A DNA stretch of 64,000 nucleotides from Raineyella sp964402325. GTDB taxonomy: Bacteria; Actinomycetota; Actinomycetes; Propionibacteriales; Propionibacteriaceae. The DNA lies in NCBI GenBank assembly GCA_964402325.1, contig CAYOBI010000004.1, positions 15,202 to 79,201 of the forward strand, given 5' to 3'. This document shows, one piece after another, positions 1 through 6,512 of this stretch; the first letter of the stretch is position 1, and every line of letters begins with the position of its first letter. A program made the translations under genes and the position numbers. The notes beneath the pieces were generated by a model, which worked only from the letters and a program-made list of their open reading frames with translations, had not been told where the DNA came from and did no database searches.

Positions 1-674
1 AACGGCGGATGAACCTCACCGGCACCGGGGACGTGGCCCGGCTCCGCGAGGAGGTGCCGGTCACGCTGATGGTCTTCGACCTGCTGGAGGCCGGCGGACG
101 GGACGTCACCGGCGCGACGTACGACGACCGCCGCTCACTGCTGGCCCGGTTCCTGCCCCCCGGGCGCCGTGTCCAGGTCCCACCGGTGCACCCCGGATCG
201 GCCGCCGCCGCGATGAAGGTGTCGGCCGAGCTCGGGTTGGAGGGGATCGTGGCCAAACGGCGCTCCTCCCGCTATCGGCCCGGACTGCGGTCCACCGACT
301 GGCTGAAGGTCAAGCACCAGCGCGGCCAGGAGGTGGTGGTGATCGGCTGGCGCCCGACCGCCGGGGGCCCGGACCTCGGGGCGATGCTCACCGCGGTACC
401 CGATCTCGCGGGGCGACTGGTGTACACCGGGCGGGTCGGCTCCGGCCTCAGCGAGCGGGCCCGGCAGGAGGCGCGTGCCCTGCTGGGTCCGCTGGCGAGA
501 GCGGATCCGCCGGTCGAGGTCCCGGACGCCGAGCGGGTCGGCACCCACTGGGTCGACCCCGAGCTGGTGGCGGAGGTCCGGTACGGGGAGGTCACCGCCA
601 CGGGACGGTTCCGGCACCCGGTCTGGCGCGGGTGGCGGCCGGACCGGGTGCCGGGGGAGATCCGTTGGGAGTGA
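1..674 (+). CDS. ATP-dependent DNA ligase, C-terminal part (LigD/LigC type)
   Basis: The reading frame is open to the window edge, so the gene starts upstream; the ATG at 9 is internal. The visible part holds nucleotidyltransferase motifs of ATP-dependent ligases: VFDLL (residues 22-26 counted from that ATG), EGIVAK (78-83) and WLKVK (98-102). An OB-fold follows, ending in RFRHPVWRGWRPDR, typical of ligase domains of bacterial NHEJ proteins. The adenylated lysine motif (KxDG) would lie upstream and is not in view, nor are any polymerase or nuclease domains, so a full LigD cannot be told from a stand-alone ligase. The stop codon lies inside a 19-bp perfect dyad (671-689) that also carries the stop of the convergent gene once the adjacent gap is collapsed. 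Confidence 0.9.
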   Translation, partial: RRMNLTGTGDVARLREEVPVTLMVFDLLEAGGRDVTGATYDDRRSLLARFLPPGRRVQVPPVHPGSAAAAMKVSAELGLEGIVAKRRSSRYRPGLRSTDWLKVKHQRGQEVVVIGWRPTAGGPDLGAMLTAVPDLAGRLVYTGRVGSGLSERARQEARALLGPLARADPPVEVPDAERVGTHWVDPELVAEVRYGEVTATGRFRHPVWRGWRPDRVPGEIRWE

Positions 675-689
675 CCCCCAGGGGGTCAC
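671..689. terminator. Dyad shared by two convergent stop codons
   Basis: GTGACCCCC-A-GGGGGTCAC is a perfect inverted repeat. It contains the ligase TGA on the plus strand and, once the following gap is collapsed, the TGA of the convergent DUF2892 gene on the minus strand. The second copy is at 826-844, beyond the gap. It could act as a bidirectional terminator, but there is no T-tract and the loop is very short, so this is an inference. Confidence 0.35.
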
Positions 690-711
690 TGCTTGGGCGT
701 GGTGCGCAGCC

Positions 712-811
712 NNNNNNNNNNNNNNNNNNNNNNNNNNNNNNNNNNNNNNNNNNNNNNNNNNNNNNNNNNNNNNNNNNNNNNNNNNNNNNNNNNNNNNNNN
801 NNNNNNNNNNN
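712..811. other. Assembly gap of 100 N with 55-bp duplicated flanks
   Basis: Bases 657-711 are identical to 812-866. The pattern fits two contig ends that overlap by 55 bp and were joined with 100 N instead of being merged. If collapsed, the ligase and the DUF2892 gene converge with their stop codons 11 bp apart. Confidence 0.9.
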
Positions 812-840
812 GAGATCCGTTGGGAGTGACCCCCAGGGGG

Positions 841-1044
841 TCACTGCTTGGGCGTGGTGCGCAGCCCGAAGGGCAGGTAGAGCGGACAGGTGCGGACGGC
901 AGCGGTCGCGACGAGCACGAGACCGACGACGCCCAGCACGATGCCGGCGACGGACGTGATGCCGAGGACGAACGCCAGCACGACCAGGATCGGGCCGAGG
1001 ATGAAGCGGATGAGGCGGTCGGTGCTGCCGATGTTCTTGATCAT
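841..1044 (-). CDS. Small DUF2892 (YgaP-like) membrane protein
   Basis: A 67-residue protein starting MIKNIGSTDRLIRFILG, the typical opening of DUF2892 inner-membrane domains, with two hydrophobic stretches (about residues 14-33 and 36-52). In other bacteria this domain occurs alone or fused to rhodanese, often beside sulfur-transfer or thiol-stress genes under CsoR/CstR-type repressors. The ATG at 1044 was chosen over the upstream start at 1119 because GGAGAG lies just ahead of it and because the family starts there. An exact operator-like palindrome is 18 bp upstream. No rhodanese or CsoR gene is next to it. Function is unproven. Confidence 0.8.
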   Translation of the reverse strand: MIKNIGSTDRLIRFILGPILVVLAFVLGITSVAGIVLGVVGLVLVATAAVRTCPLYLPFGLRTTPKQ

Positions 1045-1061
1045 GACACTCTCTCCGAGAA

Positions 1062-1077
1062 ATACCCCTAGGGGTAT
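1062..1077. promoter_or_regulatory. CsoR/CstR-type operator candidate
   Basis: ATACCCCTAGGGGTAT is a perfect 16-bp palindrome directly upstream of the DUF2892 gene. The form ATACCCC-GGGGTAT resembles operators of CsoR-family repressors (copper sensor CsoR, persulfide sensor CstR). The gene association favours a persulfide-type sensor. No cognate repressor is encoded in the window, so assignment rests on motif shape and neighbour only. Confidence 0.55.
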
Positions 1078-1213
1078 ACAGGTGGACGTTTGGATCATAG
1101 CGCACCGAGGGTCACGCATCCCCTCGATGTGACTCAGATCACGGGCAGGAACGGCGAGGGGACCGTCATCAGTGATGACGGTCCCCCTGCTGTGGGTCAG
1201 CCGACGCCGAAGC

Positions 1214-4159
1214 CTAGCTGCAGCCGCTGGTCGAGCCGCAGCCCTCGCAGACGTAGCAGGACCCGCTGGGGCGCATCTTGGTGCCGCAGGTGAGGCACAG
1301 CGGCGCGTCGACCGAGGTGCCGGTCAGCTCCTCCATCAACTCGGCGCTGGTCTTGGCGTCGTGGGTGGCGGAACGCTCGCCAGGCTGCACGGACTCACCC
1401 ACCCCGGGCGTGGACCTGACCGGCGCGGACGCGACGGCGCTCGCCGGCCGACTGGCCGGCGCGGACCCTCCACCGGACCCCAGGGTGAGCGGGGCCACCA
1501 TCAGTGTCGGCGTGGTCGACGGCTTGGCCACGGGTGCGTGGTCGGCGGCCTCGGACTCGTCCAGGTAGCTGCCGGTGTCCAGGTAGCGCGCCCGCTCGGC
1601 GGCGGTGTAGATGCCGAGCTCGGCCCGCTCGTCGAAGGACAGGTAGTCCAGGGCGAGCCGCCGGAAGATGTAGTCCATGATCGACTGCGCCATCCGGATG
1701 TCGGAGTCGTCGGTCATGCCGGCCGGCTCGAACTTCAGGTTGGTGAACTTCTGCACGAAGGTCGTCAGCGGCACGCCGTACTGCAGGCCGATCGACACGG
1801 CGATCGAGAACGCGTCCATCACGCCCGACAGGGTCGACCCCTGCTTGCCCAGCTTGAGGAAGATCTCGCCCAGCCCGTCGTCGGGGTAGGAACCGGTGGT
1901 CATGTAGCCCTCGGCCCCGGCGACCGTGAACGAGGTGGTGAAGCTCGGACGCTTCTTCGGCAGGCGCTTGCGGATCGGGCGGTACTCGATCTGGACCTGC
2001 GGCTCGACGACCTTCTGCGTCTTGTCGGCCTTCTTGCCGGTGGAGAGAGGCTGGCCGACCTTGCAGTTGTCGCGGTAGACGGCCAAGGCCTTCAGTCCGA
2101 GCTTCCAGCCCTGCATGTAGACGTCGGCGATGTCCTCGACGGTGGCCGACTCGGGCAGGTTCACGGTCTTCGAGATGGCGCCGGAAAGGAACGGCTGCAC
2201 AGCGGCCATCATCCGGACGTGGCCCATCGGGCGGATCGCCCGCTGGCCCATTGCGCAGTCGAAGACCTCGTAATGCTCGGGCTTGAGGCCGGGGGCGTCG
2301 ACGACGTGGCCGTGCTCGGTGATGTAGGAGATGATCGCCTCGACGGTCTCCTCGGCGTAGCCCAGCTTGGCCAGGGCGAGCGGCACGGTGTGGTTGACGA
2401 TCTGCATCGACCCGCCGCCGACCAGCTTCTTGAACTTGACGAGCGAGAAGTCGGGCTCGATGCCGGTGGTGTCGCAGTCCATCATGAAGCCGATGGTCCC
2501 GGTCGGGGCGAGCAGCGAGGCCTGCGCGTTGCGGAACCCGTCCTGGGCGCCGAGCGAGACGACCTTCTCCCACTCCTGGGTGGCGGCCTGGTGCAGCGTC
2601 GCGTCCATCTCGTTGACCGTACGCAATTCGTCGTTGGCGGCCTGGTGCTTGCGCATCACCCGCTGGTGGGCGTCCGCGTTGCGGGCGTAGCCGTTGTACG
2701 GGCCCTCGACGGCGGCCAGCTCGGCGGAGCGACGGTAGGCGGCGGCGGTCATCAGGGAGGTGATCGCCGCGGCGAGCGCCCGACCGCCGTCGGAGTCGTA
2801 GCCGTGGCCGGTGGCCATCAGCAGGGCGCCGAGGTTGGCGTAGCCGATGCCGAGCTGCCGGTAGTTGCGGGTCGTCTCGGCGATCGCCTCGGTCGGGAAG
2901 TCGCCGAACGTCACCGAGATGTCCATCGCGGTGATGATGATCTCGACGGCCTTGACGAAGCGCTCGACGTCGAAGGTGTCGTCGTCGTTCAGGAACTTGA
3001 GCAGGTTGAGGCTGGCCAGGTTGCACGACGAGTTGTCGAGACTCATGTACTCCGAGCAGGGGTTGGATGCGGTGATCCGGCCGGTCTCGGGGTTGGTGTG
3101 CCAGTCGTTGATGGTGTCGTCGTACTGAAGGCCCGGATCGGCGCACTCCCAGGCGGCCTGGGCGATCTTGCCGAACAGCTTGCGGGCGTCGACGGTGTCG
3201 ATCACGTCGCCGGTCAGCCGGGCCCGCAGGCCGAAGTCGTCGCCGTCCTCGACAGCGCGCATGAACTCGTCGGTGACCCGTACGGAGTTGTTGGCGTTCT
3301 GGTACTGGACCGAGACGATGTCCTTGCCGTCCAGGTCCATGTCGAAGCCGGCGTCACGCAGGGCGCGGATCTTGTTCTCCTCGCGCGCCTTGGTCTCGAC
3401 GAACTCCTCGATGTCGGGGTGGTCGACGTCCAGGACGACCATCTTCGCGGCCCGGCGGGTGGCGCCGCCCGACTTGATGGTCCCGGCGGACGCGTCGGCG
3501 CCGCGCATGAACGAGACCGGCCCGGAGGCGGTACCGCCCGAAGTCAGCAACTCCCTGGACGAGCGGATCCGGGAGAGGTTGACGCCGGCACCGGAGCCGC
3601 CCTTGAAGATCCGGCCCTCCTCGGCATACCAGTTCAGGATGGAGTCCATGGAGTCGTCGACCGACAGGATGAAGCAGGCGCTGATCTGCTGGGGCGCCTC
3701 GGTGCCGACGTTGAACCACACCGGGGAGTTGAAACTGAAGTACTGGTGCAGCAGCATCCAGGTCAGCTCGTCCCCGAACACGCCGGCGTCCTGGGGGGTG
3801 GCGAAGTAGCCCTCGGCCTCGCCGGTGGTGCGGTACTTGTCCACCACCCGATCGATCAGCGTCTTCAGGCTGGCCTCGCGGGCGTCGGTCCCGACGGCGC
3901 CGCGGAAATACTTCGTGGTGACGATGGTGGAGGCGTTGACGCTCCAGAAGTCCGGGAACTCGACGCCGCGCTGCTCGAAGACGTTCTCCCCCGTCTTCCA
4001 GTTGGTCTGGACGATGTCCCGCTTCTCCCAGGCGACCTCGTCGTACGGATGGACCCCTTCGGAACTGAAGACCCGCGCGACCGTCAGGCCCGCACCCTTG
4101 ACGGGCTTGGGACGAGCCGACCGCGACCGATTGGCCGGCGGACGGGTGGTTTCGGACAT
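1214..4159 (-). CDS. nrdJ: Vitamin B12-dependent ribonucleotide reductase (class II)
   Basis: A 981-residue class II ribonucleotide reductase, which uses adenosylcobalamin to reduce ribonucleotides to deoxyribonucleotides in the cytoplasm. Family hallmarks include SNPCSEY near residue 367, the FKGGSGAGVNLSRIRSS segment, and a C-terminal cysteine-rich zinc-ribbon tail (CLTCGTK...CEGCGS, last 28 residues). The ATG at 4159 is preceded by GAGGGG and the following residues match the usual N-terminus; the frame runs open much further upstream, into nrdR, without homology. It lies 28 bp downstream of nrdR on the same strand, an expected nrdR-nrdJ operon. No cobalamin riboswitch was recognised upstream. 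Confidence 0.96.
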   Translation of the reverse strand: MSETTRPPANRSRSARPKPVKGAGLTVARVFSSEGVHPYDEVAWEKRDIVQTNWKTGENVFEQRGVEFPDFWSVNASTIVTTKYFRGAVGTDAREASLKTLIDRVVDKYRTTGEAEGYFATPQDAGVFGDELTWMLLHQYFSFNSPVWFNVGTEAPQQISACFILSVDDSMDSILNWYAEEGRIFKGGSGAGVNLSRIRSSRELLTSGGTASGPVSFMRGADASAGTIKSGGATRRAAKMVVLDVDHPDIEEFVETKAREENKIRALRDAGFDMDLDGKDIVSVQYQNANNSVRVTDEFMRAVEDGDDFGLRARLTGDVIDTVDARKLFGKIAQAAWECADPGLQYDDTINDWHTNPETGRITASNPCSEYMSLDNSSCNLASLNLLKFLNDDDTFDVERFVKAVEIIITAMDISVTFGDFPTEAIAETTRNYRQLGIGYANLGALLMATGHGYDSDGGRALAAAITSLMTAAAYRRSAELAAVEGPYNGYARNADAHQRVMRKHQAANDELRTVNEMDATLHQAATQEWEKVVSLGAQDGFRNAQASLLAPTGTIGFMMDCDTTGIEPDFSLVKFKKLVGGGSMQIVNHTVPLALAKLGYAEETVEAIISYITEHGHVVDAPGLKPEHYEVFDCAMGQRAIRPMGHVRMMAAVQPFLSGAISKTVNLPESATVEDIADVYMQGWKLGLKALAVYRDNCKVGQPLSTGKKADKTQKVVEPQVQIEYRPIRKRLPKKRPSFTTSFTVAGAEGYMTTGSYPDDGLGEIFLKLGKQGSTLSGVMDAFSIAVSIGLQYGVPLTTFVQKFTNLKFEPAGMTDDSDIRMAQSIMDYIFRRLALDYLSFDERAELGIYTAAERARYLDTGSYLDESEAADHAPVAKPSTTPTLMVAPLTLGSGGGSAPASRPASAVASAPVRSTPGVGESVQPGERSATHDAKTSAELMEELTGTSVDAPLCLTCGTKMRPSGSCYVCEGCGSTSGCS

Positions 4160-4187
4160 GGCTGACCCCTCTTCTGGTGGGTGGAGG

Positions 4188-4655
4188 CTATGAGTTGCTG
4201 GCGACCGTGGTCGATCCGGCCCGGAGGGCGGCGATCTCGGCCTCGAAGTCCTCGGCGGACTCGAATTGACGGTAGACACTGGCGAACCGCAGGTACGCGA
4301 CCTCGTCGAGCTCGCGGAGCGGGCCCAGGATGGCCACACCCACGGCGTGCGACGGGATGATCGTCTGGCCGGACGCCCGGATGGCATCCTCGACCTGCTG
4401 ACCGAGTCGGGCGAGCTGGTCGGCCGTGACCGGACGGCCCTTGCAGGCCTTGCGTACGCCCTGGACGACCTTGTCACGGTCGAAGGGCTCCACGACACCG
4501 GACCTCTTGCTCACCGACAGCTGCATCTGCTCGACAGTGGTGAAACGACGACCACACTCGGGGCACTGGCGCCGACGACGGATACACTGGCCGTCCTCGG
4601 TGGCGCGGGAGTCGAGAACGCGCGTGTCACCGTGGTGACAGAACGGACAGTTCAC
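4188..4655 (-). CDS. nrdR: Ribonucleotide reductase transcriptional repressor NrdR
   Basis: 155 residues starting with GTG as (V/M)NCPFCHHGD. The zinc ribbon is CPFC (3-6) and CPEC (31-34), followed by an ATP-cone domain (about 49-139) that senses dATP/ATP. NrdR represses ribonucleotide reductase operons. The GTG at 4655 is chosen because the family begins directly at the first CxxC and a purine-rich GGAGAGGGGGAG lies upstream; the frame extends 29 codons further to an ATG at 4742 with no homology. It is the first gene of the nrdR-nrdJ unit. Confidence 0.95.
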   Translation of the reverse strand: MNCPFCHHGDTRVLDSRATEDGQCIRRRRQCPECGRRFTTVEQMQLSVSKRSGVVEPFDRDKVVQGVRKACKGRPVTADQLARLGQQVEDAIRASGQTIIPSHAVGVAILGPLRELDEVAYLRFASVYRQFESAEDFEAEIAALRAGSTTVASNS

Positions 4656-4743
4656 GACACTCCCCCTCTCCGCTCGACGCCGGGCCGGTCGGCACGTCAG
4701 GCCCATCTGAGCGCCGTGGCTGGGGATGGGCCTGTTGATCACA

Positions 4744-4785
4744 TGTGGACAACGTGTGGGTAAGAGAGCACTACCTGTGGATTAA
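4744..4785. promoter_or_regulatory. Cluster of DnaA-box-like sites upstream of nrdR
   Basis: Three similarly oriented sites: TGTGGACAA at 4744-4752, an exact reverse of the actinobacterial DnaA box TTGTCCACA; TGTGGGTAA at 4755-4763; and TGTGGATTA at 4776-4784. They lie about 90-130 bp upstream of the nrdR start. DnaA control of nrd operons is known in E. coli; here it is inferred from sequence only. Confidence 0.45.
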
Positions 4786-4798
4786 CCACACGCCTGTA

Positions 4799-4813
4799 AC
4801 TACTAGATGTTGT
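4799..4813. promoter_or_regulatory. Weak NrdR-box candidate
   Basis: ACTACTAGATGTTGT is an imperfect 15-bp palindrome (outer ACxAC / GTxGT arms) in the nrdR upstream region. NrdR boxes are about 16 bp, AT-centred palindromes of the type ACAC...GTGT. Only about 9 of 16 positions fit the general consensus, so this is tentative. Confidence 0.25.
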
Positions 4814-4997
4814 GATCATAGAACGCCACCACCCATAGATCAACCCGTCCACGGATCGTGTCGACCCACTGCCCACACACCCGTCCACAGTCGGCCGACG
4901 ACCCGACGCGATGCCACCGGGACAGTCCCGCCCAGCCATGGAATCGCGCCGTGGAGCTGTGACAGCACCGACGTCCCACCGCATACGGTCGGGCGGG

Positions 4998-5447
4998 TCA
5001 GGAGATGTAACCCGCCATCACGCCGACGACGACCGTCGAGACCACCACAGCGGAGATCACCATCAGCACCAGGAGCGACACCGCGAACACCGCGTCGACA
5101 ACCGACCCCAGTCGGGCCCGGACCGAGGCCAGGTCGACCCCGGCGGCACCCGGACCCCAGGTGACAGCCGACACGCCCTCACCGCCGGGCCTGAGAGCAG
5201 ACCCCCGGCCCGCGACACGCGTACGAACGTCGAACACCGAGACCCCCGGCTCCGACACCAGGGCGCACCGCCGTTCCCGAGAGGACCGGTCCGCCTCCGC
5301 GTGGGGTTGCCGCGAGACACGTTGCCGCGAGACACCAAGAGCACTCCCCCGGACCCCAGGAACCACGCCGGTCCCACGAACGGCAGCAGTCCCACGAACG
5401 GCGGTCGGCCGGCGAACCACAGCAGTCTCACGCACCACAGCAGTCAT
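4998..5447 (-). CDS. SOS-regulated small membrane protein, DivS/ChiZ-position
   Basis: 149 residues with a long Ala/Arg/Val-rich, probably disordered N-terminal part and one hydrophobic segment near the C-terminus (about residues 118-146, SVVDAVFAVSLLVLMVISAV and onward). There is no LysM domain. It sits between nrdR and lexA, the slot of the SOS-induced cell-division inhibitors DivS (Corynebacterium) and ChiZ/Rv2719c (Mycobacterium). A LexA-box-like sequence lies 15 bp upstream of the start. The ATG at 5447 has AGGAG six bases ahead; another ATG at 5453 directly abuts the AGGAG. Role as a division suppressor is inferred from position and regulation, not from clear sequence similarity. Confidence 0.65.
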   Translation of the reverse strand: MTAVVRETAVVRRPTAVRGTAAVRGTGVVPGVRGSALGVSRQRVSRQPHAEADRSSRERRCALVSEPGVSVFDVRTRVAGRGSALRPGGEGVSAVTWGPGAAGVDLASVRARLGSVVDAVFAVSLLVLMVISAVVVSTVVVGVMAGYIS

Positions 5448-5461
5448 CGTCATCTCCTGAG

Positions 5462-5477
5462 TCGAACCTACGTACGA
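5462..5477. promoter_or_regulatory. LexA box upstream of the DivS-position gene
   Basis: TCGAACCTACGTACGA matches the actinobacterial SOS box TCGAAC-N4-GTTCGA with one mismatch. It lies just upstream of the minus-strand gene ending at 5447 and about 170 bp from the lexA start. Confidence 0.75.
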
Positions 5478-5602
5478 AAACTCTAGCGAACGTCTGATCG
5501 AATGACAAGCTCCCCTGCCCTCTCCGATCACCTTCGACCAGAAGCACACACCAGGGGTCTGACATCGCCCGGACGACCGGAACAGACTCGTCCGCAACAC
5601 GC

Positions 5603-5618
5603 TCGAACAGATGTTTGA
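5603..5618. promoter_or_regulatory. LexA box of lexA (autoregulation)
   Basis: TCGAACAGATGTTTGA matches TCGAAC-N4-GTTCGA with one mismatch and ends 30 bp before the lexA ATG, as expected for autoregulation. Confidence 0.8.
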
Positions 5619-5648
5619 ATGGGCGGTTTCGCGCGGTAGCGTGTCGGC

Positions 5649-6470
5649 ATGGCCGACGGACCGGACGACACCACCACTCCCCGACGGGGACGACCACGCA
5701 CCAGTGCAGTCGAGGAGCAGGTCCGTGCAGCGCGTCGGGCCCGCCGCCAGGACCTCGCCGAGCGCAAGGAACAGCGGAGCAGCGGGCCGGCCGCACCGCT
5801 GCGCGAGCTCACCCCGCGCCAGCAGTTGATCCTCGACATCATCCGGGCGACGGTCGAGGACCGGGGCTATCCGCCCACCGTGCGCGAGCTCGGGGACGCT
5901 GCCGGTCTGTCCAGCCCCTCGAGCGTGTCGCACCAGCTGAAGGTGCTCGAGGAGAAGGGCTACATCCGGCGCGATCCCAACCGGCCCCGTGCGATGGAAG
6001 TGGTCACCGCGGCCGAGCCGGAGGTCTCCCCGGACCTGTCGTCCTCCCCCGAGGTGCCCTCGTTCGACCCGACCGGCCTGCGCGACGCGATGCCGACCGC
6101 CGTCAACGTTCCGGTCCTCGGCCGGATCGCCGCCGGCGTACCGATCACCGCGGAGGAGCATGTCGAGGACGTCTTCGCGTTGCCGAAGCAGTTGGTCGGC
6201 GACGGCACGGTGTTCATGCTCGAGGTCCGCGGTGACTCGATGATCGACGCCGCCATCTGCGACGGCGACTGGGTCGTCGTCCGCCAGCAGCCGGACGCCG
6301 TCAACGGTGACATCGTCGCCGCCCTGCTGGACGACGAGGCGACGGTGAAGACGTTCAAGCGTACGGCCGACAAGGTGTGGCTGCTGCCGCACAACAGCGC
6401 GTACGAGCCGATCGACGGCAGCCACGCGACCGTCCTGGGCAAAGTCGTCGCCGTCCTGCGCCGGGTCTGA
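5649..6470 (+). CDS. lexA: SOS repressor LexA
   Basis: 273 residues. A winged helix-turn-helix (LTPRQQLILDIIRA at 54-67, then SSPSSVSHQLKVLEEKGYI) precedes a self-cleaving S24 protease domain. Cleavage would occur at A162-G163 (IAAGVP); the catalytic pair is S197 (GDSM) and K234 (EATVKTFK). It is longer than E. coli LexA because of about 50 extra charged N-terminal residues and a 25-30 residue Ser/Pro/Glu linker. A GTG nine bases upstream of the ATG is an alternative start. Its box is at 5603-5618, and the divergent neighbour carries another. Confidence 0.96.
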   Translation: MADGPDDTTTPRRGRPRTSAVEEQVRAARRARRQDLAERKEQRSSGPAAPLRELTPRQQLILDIIRATVEDRGYPPTVRELGDAAGLSSPSSVSHQLKVLEEKGYIRRDPNRPRAMEVVTAAEPEVSPDLSSSPEVPSFDPTGLRDAMPTAVNVPVLGRIAAGVPITAEEHVEDVFALPKQLVGDGTVFMLEVRGDSMIDAAICDGDWVVVRQQPDAVNGDIVAALLDDEATVKTFKRTADKVWLLPHNSAYEPIDGSHATVLGKVVAVLRRV

Positions 6471-6512
6471 TCGGCGGCGTTCGCCCCGGTCAGAGGCCGC
6501 CCCGGGCCAGCC

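Noticed and set aside
1172..4165. Very long open frame on the plus strand opposite nrdJ (997 codons)
   Set aside because: It is the antisense shadow of a well-supported gene; GC-rich genes with strong third-position GC leave such frames open. No start signal or family motif.
4656..4997. Cobalamin riboswitch for nrdR-nrdJ
   Set aside because: No B12-box or the usual multi-stem pattern was recognised; the region holds DnaA-box-like and small dyad sequences instead.
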